Below are positions 1 to 8,954 of a DNA stretch of 64,000 bases, one piece after another. The stretch is taken from NCBI RefSeq assembly GCF_027625935.1, contig NZ_CP115301.1:186001-250000 (forward strand). Direction: 5' to 3'. The notes beneath the pieces were generated by a model. That model searched no databases, had not been told where the DNA came from, and saw nothing but the letters and a program-made list of their open reading frames with translations. The translations under genes and the position numbers were made by a program. Position 1 is the first letter of the stretch, and each line of letters starts with the position of its first letter. This DNA is from Streptomyces camelliae (GTDB lineage Bacteria > Actinomycetota > Actinomycetes > Streptomycetales > Streptomycetaceae).

Positions 1-66
1 GACGGGGGTTACAGCCGTCGGGCGGGGGTCTGTGCGGCTCACGGCCGCCGTGTGCAGGGTGGTCAT
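1..66 (-). CDS. cydC: CydC N-terminus (partial, runs off window)
   Basis: Only about 22 codons are visible on the minus strand before the window edge. The ATG (bases 64-66) overlaps the stop of the preceding small reading frame as ATGA, the usual coupling between cydD and cydC. CydC is the second half of the heterodimeric thiol-exporting ABC transporter needed for cytochrome bd assembly. The assignment rests on its place after cydA, cydB and cydD; the visible residues alone would not identify it. Its first 20 codons resemble the start of the two small repeat-encoded frames that separate it from cydD. Confidence 0.6.
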   Translation of the reverse strand, partial: MTTLHTAAVSRTDPRPTAVTPV

Positions 67-179
67 GCGGTCACCGGCCCTTCCGCGGGCACCAGTTGGG
101 GCGTCTCGGGATGGGCGGGCCGCACCGCGGCGTTCGGGCCGGAGTCGGTGCGGCTCGCCGCCGCCGGGGGCGTGGTCAT
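63..179 (-). CDS. 38-codon micro-ORF made by the 113-bp repeat (distal copy)
   Basis: This frame starts at an ATG that overlaps the stop of the previous frame (ATGA) and ends at a TGA that overlaps the cydC ATG. Its first half resembles the cydC start and its last 15 residues (PETPQLVPAEGPVTA) equal the CydD C-terminus. It is a by-product of tandem copying of the cydD/cydC junction. It probably passes translating ribosomes on to cydC and need not make a useful peptide. Confidence 0.45.
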   Translation of the reverse strand: MTTPPAAASRTDSGPNAAVRPAHPETPQLVPAEGPVTA

Positions 180-292
180 GCGGTCACCGGCCCTTCCGCG
201 GGCACCAGTTGGGGCGTCTCGGGATGGGCGAGCCGCACCGCGGCGTTCGGGCCGGAGTCGGTGCGGCTTGCCGCCGCCGGGGGCGTGGTCAT
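176..292 (-). CDS. 38-codon micro-ORF made by the 113-bp repeat (proximal copy)
   Basis: Identical in layout to the next copy: the ATG overlaps the cydD stop, the frame is 38 codons long and its TGA overlaps the ATG of the second copy. It again joins a cydC-like beginning to a cydD-like end. The two micro-ORFs form a stop/start relay between cydD and cydC. Whether the peptides accumulate cannot be told from sequence. Confidence 0.45.
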   Translation of the reverse strand: MTTPPAAASRTDSGPNAAVRLAHPETPQLVPAEGPVTA

Positions 293-1980
293 GCGGTCAC
301 CGGCCCTTCCGCGGGCACCAGTTGGGGCGTCTCGATGTGGCCGGCCCGCACCGTGACGATCCGGTCGGCGTACGGCAGCAGGCTCGTGCGGTGGGCCACC
401 ACGATCGCGGTGCGGCCCTGCATGAGGCGCACCGTGGCACGGGTGACGGCGGCCTCGCTGTCGGGGTCGAGGTGTGCGGTGGGCTCGTCGAGCAGCAGCA
501 CGGGAGCGTTCTTGAGGAAGGCGCGGGCGAGCGCGATGCGCTGGCGCTGACCGGCGGACAGGCCCGCGCCGTGCTCGCCGAGCGGGGTGTCGTAGCCCTG
601 CGGCAGCGCCTCGATGAAGTGGTCGGCGTACGCGTCCCGGGCCGCCTGCCGTACCTCGGCGTCGCTCGCGTCGGGGCGCCCGAGCCGGATGTTGTCCGCG
701 ACGGACGCCGCGAACAGGTGCGGCCGCTGCGGCACCCACGCCAGCCCCGCACGCCAGTCGTCGGGGTCGAGGCAGGCCAGATCGGTGCCGCCGACGGTGA
801 TCCGGCCCGCCGAGGGTGTCACGAAGCCGAGGAGCAGGGCGAGGAGCGTGGACTTGCCCGCGCCGCTGGGGCCGACCAGGGCGATGTGCTCGCCGGGGCC
901 GACGTGCAGGGACACCTGGTCCAGGGCGGGGGTGGTGCGGCCCGGGTAGTGGACGGTGACGTCCTCGATGTGCAGGGGGGCCGTGCGGGCGTCGGGTGTC
1001 GGAAAACGGTCGGCCGGGTGCCCGGCGCCGGCCTCGTCCTCGTCCAGGACCGCGAAGACCTGCTCGGCCACCGTGATGCCCTCGGCGCTCTCGTGGAACG
1101 CGGCGCCCATCGCCCGCAGCGGCACATAGGCCTCGGGGGCGAGGAACAGCACGATCAGGGCCGTACGCAGGTTCATCGTGCCGTCCAGCAGCCGCAGTCC
1201 GACGGGCACGGCGACCAGTGCCACGGACAGGGTGGCGACCGTCTCCAGGACGAAGGACGACAGGAACGCCACCCGCAGGGTGCGCATCGTGGCCCTGCGG
1301 TGGGCGTCGGCCATCTCGCCGACACGCCGGGCCTGGTACTGCTCACGGCCGAACGCGCGCAGCGTCGGCAGCCCGGCCACGACGTCCAGGAAGTGACCGC
1401 CGAGCCGGGCCAGCAGCCGCCACTGCTGGGCGGTGCGCCGGGAGGTGTGCAGGCCGACGAGCGCGCCGAAGACCGGGATCAGCGGCAGCGTGACGACGAT
1501 GATCAGCGCCGAGGACCAGTCGGTCGCGAACAGCCAGGCGAGGACCGTGACGGGTACCACGGCGGCCGCCGCGGTCGTGGGCAGCGAGCCGGTGACGTAC
1601 GGGTCCAGGGCGTCGAGGCCGCGCAGCAGCAAGGTGGCCGTCTCACCGTGGCGGCGGGACGCCAGCCGGAGCGGCGCGGTGCGGCTGAGCCGGTCCGTGA
1701 GCCGCTCGCGCAGCGTGTGCTTGGCGTCGGCGGCGGCGCGGTGCGCGAGCACACCGCGCGTCCAGGCGAGCAGGGCCCGCCCCGCCACGACGGCGCCGAG
1801 CGCGGCAGGCAGCCCGAAGCCGGCCTCGTGCCCGGCGAAGCCGTCCGCGAGGACCGTCGCGAGCAGGGTCGCCTGCGCGACGACGAGCCCCGCGGCGAGG
1901 AACGCCGTGGCCGTGGAGGTCGCCAAGTGGCGCCGCAGCACGGGCAGTTCCCGCACCAGGCGGCGTTCGACCGGTTTCAT
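289..1980 (-). CDS. cydD: CydD, thiol-reductant ABC exporter subunit (ATPase-permease)
   Basis: This 563-residue protein has an N-terminal six-helix transporter domain and a C-terminal ATPase domain. Walker A (GPSGAGKST), the signature (LSAGQRQRIALARA) and Walker B (VLLLDEPTAHLD) are all present. With CydC it exports cysteine or glutathione across the membrane, which cytochrome bd assembly requires. The ATG at 1980 follows a strong GGGAGGGAG. It lies 42 bp behind cydB on the same strand and is separated from cydC by two micro-ORFs. Some Streptomyces carry a fused CydCD; here the halves are separate. Confidence 0.9.
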   Translation of the reverse strand: MKPVERRLVRELPVLRRHLATSTATAFLAAGLVVAQATLLATVLADGFAGHEAGFGLPAALGAVVAGRALLAWTRGVLAHRAAADAKHTLRERLTDRLSRTAPLRLASRRHGETATLLLRGLDALDPYVTGSLPTTAAAAVVPVTVLAWLFATDWSSALIIVVTLPLIPVFGALVGLHTSRRTAQQWRLLARLGGHFLDVVAGLPTLRAFGREQYQARRVGEMADAHRRATMRTLRVAFLSSFVLETVATLSVALVAVPVGLRLLDGTMNLRTALIVLFLAPEAYVPLRAMGAAFHESAEGITVAEQVFAVLDEDEAGAGHPADRFPTPDARTAPLHIEDVTVHYPGRTTPALDQVSLHVGPGEHIALVGPSGAGKSTLLALLLGFVTPSAGRITVGGTDLACLDPDDWRAGLAWVPQRPHLFAASVADNIRLGRPDASDAEVRQAARDAYADHFIEALPQGYDTPLGEHGAGLSAGQRQRIALARAFLKNAPVLLLDEPTAHLDPDSEAAVTRATVRLMQGRTAIVVAHRTSLLPYADRIVTVRAGHIETPQLVPAEGPVTA

Positions 1981-2022
1981 GCGCGCTCCCTCCCCGTCCG
2001 GCCGCGGCTCACCGACGGTTGC

Positions 2023-3054
2023 TCAGAAGTAGCTGAGATGACGGCGCCCCGTGCGTCCCCGGAAGGCCCACCAGCTCCACGCCTGGTAGGCGAGGATCGT
2101 GGGCACGATGAAGACACCGAAGACACTGAGGATCTTCAGCGTCTCGTGGTCGGTGATGGCGTCGTCGATGTGCAGGCCGTGGCCCGCCTTGGTGATCAGC
2201 AGGTACGGGTACTGCCCCGCCCCCAGCAGGAGCACCGGCAGCGCGGTGGCCAGACAGGTGGACACGAACGCGCGGACGTGGTTCCCGGTGGACAGGGACC
2301 ACCAGGCGGCGCCGTACGCCGCGAAGACGGCGGCGGCGAGGATCACGGAGGTGGTCTTGTTCGTCATGTGGGCGCCCTCGCCGAAGAGGGTGAGCAGCAG
2401 GGCGATCAGCCCCGCCACCGCGCTCACGGCGATCAGCCTGCCGCCCAACTGCCGTGCCCTGGCGACCAGTTCGGGCTCCGTGGCGCGTACGGCGACGAAG
2501 GCGGCGCCGTGCGCGGCGAACAGCAGCAGGACGGTCGCGCCGCAGGCCGGCACGAACGGGTGGAACACCTCGCCGTACCCGACGTGGAAGGTGCCGTCGG
2601 CGCGCCGGGGCACACCGTGCAGGAGCAGGCCCACCACCAGTCCCCAGCACACGGCGGGCACCGCGCCGCCGACGACGACCAGCGCGTCCCAGACGCGCCG
2701 GGCGCCCGCACCGCGGGAGCGGCGGCGCAGCTGGACGGCCGCGTTGCCGAGGACCAGCCCGGCGAGGATGGCCACGAGCAGCGGGTACAGGCCGGACAGC
2801 AGGTTGCCCTCCAGGTGCGGGAAGGCGCCGAACATCACGCCCGCGAAGGCGACCAGCCACACCTCGTTGCCGAGGAAGAACGGGGCGATGGCGTCCAGCG
2901 CGGGGTTCTGGCCGCTCCGCTCGGCCTGCTGATCCTCCCGGGTGCCGCCGAGGAAGGGATGGAGCATCTGTACGCCGTAGTCGTATCCGCCGAGCACGAA
3001 GTACCCGGCGAGCATCAGGCCGAGCACGCCCAGCCAGGCGGTCTCCAGACTCAT
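2023..3054 (-). CDS. cydB: Cytochrome bd oxidase subunit II
   Basis: CydB is the second integral-membrane subunit of the bd-type quinol oxidase, a high-affinity terminal oxidase. The start MSLETAWLGVLGLMLAGYF and the following GGYDYG are typical of the family, and about eight hydrophobic helices follow over 343 residues. I chose ATG 3054, 9 nt after AAAGAG, over an in-frame TTG three codons upstream. It follows cydA by about 30 bp and precedes cydD, so the order is cydA-cydB-cydD-cydC. Confidence 0.93.
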   Translation of the reverse strand: MSLETAWLGVLGLMLAGYFVLGGYDYGVQMLHPFLGGTREDQQAERSGQNPALDAIAPFFLGNEVWLVAFAGVMFGAFPHLEGNLLSGLYPLLVAILAGLVLGNAAVQLRRRSRGAGARRVWDALVVVGGAVPAVCWGLVVGLLLHGVPRRADGTFHVGYGEVFHPFVPACGATVLLLFAAHGAAFVAVRATEPELVARARQLGGRLIAVSAVAGLIALLLTLFGEGAHMTNKTTSVILAAAVFAAYGAAWWSLSTGNHVRAFVSTCLATALPVLLLGAGQYPYLLITKAGHGLHIDDAITDHETLKILSVFGVFIVPTILAYQAWSWWAFRGRTGRRHLSYF

Positions 3055-3085
3055 GTCGCTCAACTCTTTCGGTTCGAGGGCCGGT

Positions 3086-4399
3086 TCAGAACGCCGGGGC
3101 GGGCTGCTTGTCGTCGATGCCGCCCACGGGGCCCTCGGGCAGCTCCTCGGGCAGCGGTTCGGTGGCGCCTATCTGGGCCGAGTCGGGGCCGCGTACGGCG
3201 AAGCGGGTGATCAGGGTCCAGTTGGTGACCGCCAGCGCGACGAAGATCGCGACGAAGACGGTGCAGGAGGCGATCAGGGAGGTCCTGCTGACGTGGGAGA
3301 CGGCGTCCTCGACCTTCAACTGGCCGTAGACCAGCCAGGGCTGACGTCCGACCTCGCGCACGACCCAGCCGCCGACCGAGGCGATGAAGGTCAACGGGAT
3401 CATCGCGACCATCGTCCAGGCGAGCCAGCGCCTGCGCCCCAGCCAGCGCACCAGCCGGTCCTTCAGCAGCAGGAACACGGCGATGAACGTGATGGTCGAG
3501 ATGGTGTTGCCGATGATCTGCATCGAGTCCATGCCGATGTGCACCCAGCTCTCGTGCGGCACATAGTTGCCCGGCCCGTGCTGCTCGACGAGCCGGCGCT
3601 GCGCCTCGGCGACGCCGGAGTCCTTCAGGACGGCGTACTTCATGGGCTGCGTCCGCTTGATCACCGGCAGCTGCAGCTGGCCGACGACGACCACGAAGAA
3701 GGAGGCGAGCATGGCCACCCAGGTGCCCAGCCGCAGCGAGCTGCGGAACAGCTCGGTCTCCTCGGTGCCGCGGGCGAAGTGCCAGGCGCTGACGCCGAGC
3801 ATGAACACACCGCCGGTGGTGAGCGCGGCGAGCACGATGTGTTCGAGGGCGACCAGGGCGTTGGCGTTGGTGAGCAGCGCCCCGAAGTCGGTCAGGTAGG
3901 CGGCGTTGCCGCGGACCTCGTAACCGACGGGGTGCTGCAGGAAGCCGTTGGCGACGAGGATGAAGTACCCGGAGGCGTACGCGGTCAGGGCGACCAGCCA
4001 GATGAGCGTGACGTGCACGCCCCGGCGCAGCTGGCCCCACCCGAATATCCACATGCCGAGGAACGTGGACTCGGCGAAGAAGGCGATGAGGGTCTCCAGG
4101 GCGAGCGGGGCGCCGAAGACGTTGCCCGCGAACTTGCTCAGGCCGCTCCAGCTGAGCCCGAACTGGAACTCCATGACGAGGCCGGTGACGATGCCGACCG
4201 CGTAGTTGATGACGTACAGCTGGCCCCAGAAGCGGGTCATGCGCTCGCGCACGGCCCGCTTGGCGGGGTCCTTGGTATAGGCGGCCCGGGTGTGCATGAA
4301 GGCCACGAGCGGGACGAGACCCATGGTGAGGATCACGAACAGCCAGTGGATTCCGGTGGTGGCCGCGAACTGGAGCCGGGCCAGATCCGCAGCGCTCAT
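3086..4399 (-). CDS. cydA: Cytochrome bd oxidase subunit I
   Basis: CydA carries the haem groups and the quinol-binding loop of the bd oxidase. The N-terminus MSAADLARLQFAATTGIHWL contains the conserved early His ligand region, and the protein is a run of membrane helices over 437 residues. An open frame extends further upstream, but ATG 4399 has AAGGAAGG about 8 nt before it and begins the conserved sequence. It heads the cyd operon. The divergent LysR gene begins about 200 bp away. Confidence 0.95.
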   Translation of the reverse strand: MSAADLARLQFAATTGIHWLFVILTMGLVPLVAFMHTRAAYTKDPAKRAVRERMTRFWGQLYVINYAVGIVTGLVMEFQFGLSWSGLSKFAGNVFGAPLALETLIAFFAESTFLGMWIFGWGQLRRGVHVTLIWLVALTAYASGYFILVANGFLQHPVGYEVRGNAAYLTDFGALLTNANALVALEHIVLAALTTGGVFMLGVSAWHFARGTEETELFRSSLRLGTWVAMLASFFVVVVGQLQLPVIKRTQPMKYAVLKDSGVAEAQRRLVEQHGPGNYVPHESWVHIGMDSMQIIGNTISTITFIAVFLLLKDRLVRWLGRRRWLAWTMVAMIPLTFIASVGGWVVREVGRQPWLVYGQLKVEDAVSHVSRTSLIASCTVFVAIFVALAVTNWTLITRFAVRGPDSAQIGATEPLPEELPEGPVGGIDDKQPAPAF

Positions 4400-4532
4400 G
4401 GCGGGACCTTCCTTGCCGGGGGGTGACGGGAAGAGGACGGATGTGTGCGCGGGGCCCTCGCGTCGCGTGTACAGGCACCGGGCACCGTCGCCCGTCACCT
4501 GCGCGGTGACCTCGGTTGAGACCGTAGGAACA

Positions 4533-4590
4533 ATGCTTATGCATTTCCAAGACCGGTTCAGCCATGGGACGATGCCTCGACAGGCATAAG
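4533..4590. promoter_or_regulatory. Candidate LysR-type operator between cydA and its divergent regulator
   Basis: ATGC-TTAT-GCAT (4533-4544) has perfect 4-bp arms. A 7-bp piece of it, CTTATGC (4536-4542), recurs inverted as GCATAAG (4584-4590) just before the regulator's start. A pair of half-sites spaced like this next to a LysR gene suggests autoregulation and possibly control of the cyd operon. I see no clear Rex operator here. The role is inferred from position and symmetry only. Confidence 0.4.
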
Positions 4591-4602
4591 TGAAGGTGGA
4601 CC

Positions 4603-5553
4603 GTGGATCTGCTGCAATTGCGCTATTTCCAGGCTGTAGCACGTCTTGAGCACATCAGCCGCGCCGCGGAGGAACTGGGCATCGCGCAGCCCTCGCTCAG
4701 CCGCACCATCGCACGCCTGGAGCGCGAGATCGGCTCCCCGCTGTTCGAGCGGCACGGCCGCGGGATCAGGCTCAACGAGTACGGGACGATGTTCCTGCGC
4801 CATGTCGACAGCGCCCTCAGCGAGCTCGACGACGGCATCAGGGCCGTCCGCGAGGCCGGTGACCTGGGGCTCGGCCGGGTCAGCATCGCCTGCGAGACCC
4901 TGCTGACCATCACCACGGTCCTCGGCAGCTTCCGCGCCGCCCAGCCCCGCGCCGACGTGCGGCTCTTCCAGTCCGACGCGGCGGAGATGGAACGCCGGCT
5001 GCGCGTCGGCGAGGTCGACTTCTGCGTCGCCTCCCAGCCGCTGACCGGCCCGAACCTGGAGTCGATCGAGCTGATCCGGGAGGAGGTGCTGCTCGCCGTG
5101 CCGCGCGGCCACTGGCTGGACGGCCGGGAGAGCGTGACGATCCGCGAGATCGCCGACGAGCCCTTCGTCACCACCCGCAAGACCCACTGGCAACGCGCCC
5201 TGCTGGACCGGCTGTTCGCCTCCGAGGGGCTCACCCCGGTGGTGTCCTGCGAGGGCGACGAGGCGGGCGCGAGCCAGGTGCTGATCAGCGCCGGACTCGG
5301 CATCGGCCTGATCCCGGCGATGTCCCGGCAGGCCGGCACCGACACCCGGGTGCCGGTGGCCTGGGTGCACGTGGCCGCCCCCGCCTGCCACCGGGTGCTC
5401 ACCCTGGTCTGGCGGCGCGACGCCTACCTGTCCGAAGCCGCCCTGAGATTCCGGGAGTTCCTCACTTCCCGGCCGTTCATGACCCACCGTCTGCCCGACC
5501 CGCGCCGCCACACGCCCGAGCGGTCCTCAAGCCGAGCTCCACATGGCCGCTGA
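4603..5553 (+). CDS. LysR-family transcriptional regulator
   Basis: A 316-residue regulator with an N-terminal winged helix-turn-helix (start MDLLQLRYFQAVARLEHISR, then the IAQPSLSRTIARLE recognition region) and a periplasmic-binding-protein-like effector domain. The GTG start at 4603 follows AAGGTGG. It is divergent from cydA, the usual position for a LysR protein acting on its neighbour. It could instead control the ferredoxin gene downstream or other genes. The effector is unknown. Confidence 0.88.
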   Translation: MDLLQLRYFQAVARLEHISRAAEELGIAQPSLSRTIARLEREIGSPLFERHGRGIRLNEYGTMFLRHVDSALSELDDGIRAVREAGDLGLGRVSIACETLLTITTVLGSFRAAQPRADVRLFQSDAAEMERRLRVGEVDFCVASQPLTGPNLESIELIREEVLLAVPRGHWLDGRESVTIREIADEPFVTTRKTHWQRALLDRLFASEGLTPVVSCEGDEAGASQVLISAGLGIGLIPAMSRQAGTDTRVPVAWVHVAAPACHRVLTLVWRRDAYLSEAALRFREFLTSRPFMTHRLPDPRRHTPERSSSRAPHGR

Positions 5554-5703
5554 AAAAATCCTCTGGTACGGTCCGTACCGGTTGGCGAGGTGTCGCGTCC
5601 CCACCGACTCTTGAGCAGTACTCCACCCTTCTTCGACGGCCGCCCGGCCGGTGTCCGCGTCACCCTGCGTGCCGCGTGCCGGCCGAGCGCTGGGAGTCCA
5701 GCC

Positions 5704-6027
5704 ATGCCCAAGATCACGTATGTCTCCTGCGACGGTGACGAACGGACCGTCGACGTCCCGGTCGGCACCAGCGTCATGCGCGGCGCCGTCTTCAACTACG
5801 TCGACGGCATCGTCGCCCAGTGCGGCGGCAACATGCAGTGCGCGACCTGCCACGTCTACGTCGACGGGGCCGCCCTCGACAAGCTGGAACCCCGCGAGCC
5901 GGGCGAGGACGGCATGCTCGACTTCACCGCCAGCCCGCGCCGGCCCAACAGCCGGCTCAGCTGCCAGCTGAAGGTGACCGACGCGGTGGACGGACTGATC
6001 GTCCACATCCCCGAACGTCAGAACTGA
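5704..6027 (+). CDS. Putidaredoxin-type 2Fe-2S ferredoxin
   Basis: This 107-residue protein has the adrenodoxin/putidaredoxin cluster ligands C40, C46, C49 and C87 (motif CGGNMQCATCHVYV). Such ferredoxins usually pass electrons from a reductase to a P450. No reductase or P450 is adjacent; the nearest P450 is at 25219. The upstream open frame is longer, but ATG 5704 begins the family sequence and has GGGAG before it. It converges on the multicopper oxidase gene with about 20 bp between them. Confidence 0.9.
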   Translation: MPKITYVSCDGDERTVDVPVGTSVMRGAVFNYVDGIVAQCGGNMQCATCHVYVDGAALDKLEPREPGEDGMLDFTASPRRPNSRLSCQLKVTDAVDGLIVHIPERQN

Positions 6028-6048
6028 CGCGTACGGCGGCCCGACGGC

Positions 6049-7557
6049 TCACCGACGGCGGTGGCCCTGACGCCGGAGGGTGCTGCTGCTCGTGGTGGAT
6101 CTGGAGACACGGAAGTTGCCCATCATGCCCATCGCCGCATGGTCGAACACGTGGCAGTGGTACACATACGTGCCCTCGTAGCCCGTGAACGTCGCCTGCA
6201 GTTTCACCGTGTCCCCGGGCATCAGGGCAACGGTGTCCTTGAGCCCGTACTCCGGCCCGGACGTCACCGGCTGGCCGTTGCGCTCCAGCACGCGGAACTG
6301 CACCAGATGGATGTGGAAGTTGTGCGGGGTGTAGGCATCGCCGTTGTGCACGGTCCAGATCTCCGTGGCACCGTACTCGATCTCGGTGTCGATCCGGTCC
6401 ATGTCGTACGTCTTGCCGTTGATGTACATGTCCCCGGTCGCACCGGTCTCGTCGATGCTCAGGACGAAGCTGCGGTTGACCGTGGCGCTGCCCAGCGCGG
6501 GCAGCGTGCGCAGGGCCGAGGGCACCACACTGGTGTCAGTGGCCGGACCGGTCACCCGGAACTGCAGGATCCTGCCGACCTGGTCGACGGGGTTGCCGGG
6601 AAATATCGGTCCGGTGTTGGTGAGGATCAGCTTGGTGCCGGCGGTGTAGCGGGAGAAGTCGATGACGATGTCGGCGCGCTCACCGGGCGACAGGGACACC
6701 GACGTCACGTCGAGCGGCTTCTCCAGCAGCCCGCCGTCGGTCCCGATCTGCTGGAAGGACGAACCGTCGGACAACTGCAGCGTGTAGAACCGCATATTGG
6801 ACGTGTTGAACAGCCGGAAACGGTACTTGCGCGCCTCGACCTCGAAGTACGGCCATGCCTTGCCGTTGGCCAGCTGTACGTTGCGGCTCTTGAAGTCGAC
6901 CATCTCGTACACGAGTTGGCCGCTGTCGTCGAAGCGCGCGTCCCGCAGCGAGATCGGCACGTCGTAGCGGCCCGAGGGCAGATTCAGGCGCTGCTCCACG
7001 TCATCGGTGAGCAGGTACGTGGCGGTCAGCCCGCGGTAGACGGTCTCCGACTCCTGGTGGTGGGCGTGGTCGTGGAACCACAGGTTCGCGTGCGGCTGCT
7101 CGTTGGGGTACGTGTAGATCTTCGAGCCGCCCTGCGGCGCGATGAGGTCTCCCGGGGAGCCGTCGCTGCTCTGCGGCACGTGGGCACCGTGCAGGTGGAT
7201 CGAGGTGGGCACGCTCAGCTGGTTGGTCTGCCGGACCACGACGCGCCGGCCGGAGACCGCCTTGATGACGGGCCCCGGGAAGCTCCCGTTGAACGTGTAG
7301 ACCCGGGTGGTCCGCCCGGGCAGGATCTCCGCGTCCGCTTCCTCGACGCTGATGTCGTAGTAGCTGGTCGTGCCCAGGTCGCACACCGGCTGCAGCACCT
7401 CGGGCACCGGCATCGCCTGCGCGAACTGCGGGATGGTGGTCGGGTCCAGATCGGTGGCATGTGCGGACCCGGCCACGGCGGGCACCAGCAGACCCGCACC
7501 ACCGAGGGCGCCGGTCAGCGCCGCCCCCGCCTTCAGGACGGTTCTGCGCTGGATCAT
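6049..7557 (-). CDS. Tat-exported multicopper oxidase
   Basis: A 502-residue laccase/CotA-type oxidase. The N-terminus carries a Tat signal (RRTVLK followed by a hydrophobic Ala/Gly stretch ending near residue 34). All four copper-binding blocks are visible: HLHGAHVP, WFHDHAHH, HNFHIHLVQF and HCHVFDHAAMGMM. Such enzymes oxidise phenols, aminophenols or metals outside the cell using O2. It is shorter than phenoxazinone synthases. GGGGAGGGG precedes ATG 7557. The next gene on the same strand, 130 bp upstream, is a small-molecule O-methyltransferase. Confidence 0.9.
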   Translation of the reverse strand: MIQRRTVLKAGAALTGALGGAGLLVPAVAGSAHATDLDPTTIPQFAQAMPVPEVLQPVCDLGTTSYYDISVEEADAEILPGRTTRVYTFNGSFPGPVIKAVSGRRVVVRQTNQLSVPTSIHLHGAHVPQSSDGSPGDLIAPQGGSKIYTYPNEQPHANLWFHDHAHHQESETVYRGLTATYLLTDDVEQRLNLPSGRYDVPISLRDARFDDSGQLVYEMVDFKSRNVQLANGKAWPYFEVEARKYRFRLFNTSNMRFYTLQLSDGSSFQQIGTDGGLLEKPLDVTSVSLSPGERADIVIDFSRYTAGTKLILTNTGPIFPGNPVDQVGRILQFRVTGPATDTSVVPSALRTLPALGSATVNRSFVLSIDETGATGDMYINGKTYDMDRIDTEIEYGATEIWTVHNGDAYTPHNFHIHLVQFRVLERNGQPVTSGPEYGLKDTVALMPGDTVKLQATFTGYEGTYVYHCHVFDHAAMGMMGNFRVSRSTTSSSTLRRQGHRRR

Positions 7558-7688
7558 GTCCCCTCCCCGTGGGGTGTCGCGTGTGATGGAAGTTCAAAGA
7601 CGTGGCAGAGCATTGCACTACTGCGCTCAGGGAACTCTGGAGTGCCGCTGGATGAGGCGGGTGCGGCGGCAGCCGTGCGGCCGAGGTG

Positions 7689-8744
7689 TCACGCGGCCGC
7701 GAGGGCCACGACCGCCTCGACCACGGACGCGTGCGGCGAGGGCTCATGGAAGCCCACGACCTCGAAACCCGCCGCCGTGAGCAGCGCCTCGTACTCCGCG
7801 CGCGTGCGGCCCCTGCCGTTCAGGACCGTCATCATCAGCATGTCGACCGTCTTGCCGGGGTGGGGCTCGTTGCCCGCCGGGATCATCGCGTTGACGACGA
7901 GGAGCCGCCCGTGCGCGGGCATGGCCCTGGCGCACGAGCGCAGGATGCGCAGGCATTCCTCGTCCGGCCAGCTGGCCAGCACCTGCTTGAGGAGGTACAC
8001 GTCGGCGCCGGACGGCACGGAGACGAAGAAGTCCCCGGACTCGGCCCGCCAGCGGCCGGCCAGCTCCGGGGCGTCGAGGACATGCCCGGCCACCACGTTC
8101 TCCCGGTCGAACAGGACCCCCGTCAGATGCGGGTTGCGCCGCAGCACCGAGCGCAGCAGGCCGCCGCGCCCGCCGCCCACGTCGACGACGCTCCTGTCCC
8201 GCGAGAAGTCGCAGGCCTCGGCCACGTCGTCGCTCAGCGCGTCGGAGAACGCCGCCATGCTGGAGTTGAAGGCCCTGCCGAAGTCCCGGTCGGCGGCTAC
8301 GTGGTCGTAGAACGAAACGCCGTACAGCGTCTCGAAGGCGGTGGTGCCGGTGCGCACCGCGTCGTGCAGCCGGCCCGCCGACTCCCAGAAGGGCGCCTCA
8401 CCGCGCACCAGGAGGTAGTCGCGCAGCGATCGCTCCGCGTCCGTGCGCAGCGGCTCGGCGAGCGGAGTGAGGTGGAAACGGCCCGCCTCGTCCTCGCGGA
8501 AGACCCCCTTGGTGGCGAGGAACCGCAGCAGCCGGTACAGGTGCGGCGCGTGGGCGCCCACGGCCGGGGCGAGTTCCTCGGCCGTGCGTGGCCCGTCCAC
8601 CAGATGGTCGGCGACGCCGAACCGCGCGGCACTGTGCAGCGCCGCCGAGTACACGTATCCCAGGGCGAGTTCGACCAGTTCACCCGCCTCTGTGGCGCCG
8701 GACGACGCCCGGACGTCCGCGGTTTCGGGGTGAGCGCCTGCCAT
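7689..8744 (-). CDS. SAM-dependent O-methyltransferase (secondary metabolism type)
   Basis: A 351-residue class I methyltransferase of the plant-COMT/TcmN-like family. It has an N-terminal winged-helix dimerisation domain and a C-terminal Rossmann domain with the SAM loop VDVGGGRGGLL. ATG 8744 is preferred to ATG 8774 because GAGAGG lies 8 nt before it. It is divergent from an aromatic prenyltransferase gene about 210 bp away, so an aromatic hydroxyl group is a plausible target. The substrate cannot be deduced. Confidence 0.88.
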   Translation of the reverse strand: MAGAHPETADVRASSGATEAGELVELALGYVYSAALHSAARFGVADHLVDGPRTAEELAPAVGAHAPHLYRLLRFLATKGVFREDEAGRFHLTPLAEPLRTDAERSLRDYLLVRGEAPFWESAGRLHDAVRTGTTAFETLYGVSFYDHVAADRDFGRAFNSSMAAFSDALSDDVAEACDFSRDRSVVDVGGGRGGLLRSVLRRNPHLTGVLFDRENVVAGHVLDAPELAGRWRAESGDFFVSVPSGADVYLLKQVLASWPDEECLRILRSCARAMPAHGRLLVVNAMIPAGNEPHPGKTVDMLMMTVLNGRGRTRAEYEALLTAAGFEVVGFHEPSPHASVVEAVVALAAA

Positions 8745-8954
8745 CGACAATGCCTCTCTCTCATCCGATGTCATCGACCTGGTGTGTGCGTCCCGGCCTC
8801 TGTCCGGCCGGTCGCACTCCGCTTGAGGAAGACCGGAGTACGGCCCCCCGGCAAGCACTTCTCGACGGGCCTGCGAGCCGCGCGGACGATGATGGAACCC
8901 GTACGGCCCGAACGTGCCGCTCGGCGACGTTTCCTACCGACACCTGGGGGTTTG

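Larger units (their letters stand above)
61..335. repeat. 113-bp tandem repeat over the cydD/cydC junction
   Basis: Unit starts at 61, 174 and 287 are exactly 113 bp apart. The first two units are complete and differ at only a few bases; the third is the genuine cydD 3' end (about 287-335). A diverged version of the other part of the unit is also visible before base 61, where cydC begins. The unit holds the last codons of cydD, the ATGA overlap and the first codons of cydC. Confidence 0.9.

Noticed and set aside
61..335. 113-bp repeats as a CRISPR array
   Set aside because: Units are head-to-tail without distinct spacers, are far longer than CRISPR repeats and derive from the cydD/cydC coding junction.
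52..3210. 1052-codon open frame on the plus strand
   Set aside because: It is the antisense of cydD and cydB, which have clear domain motifs and ribosome sites. Its Arg/Gly/Gln-rich translation matches nothing.
4400..4602. Rex (NADH-sensing) operator before cydA
   Set aside because: No TTGTGAA-N4-TTCACAA-like palindrome is present; the visible symmetry fits a LysR site better.
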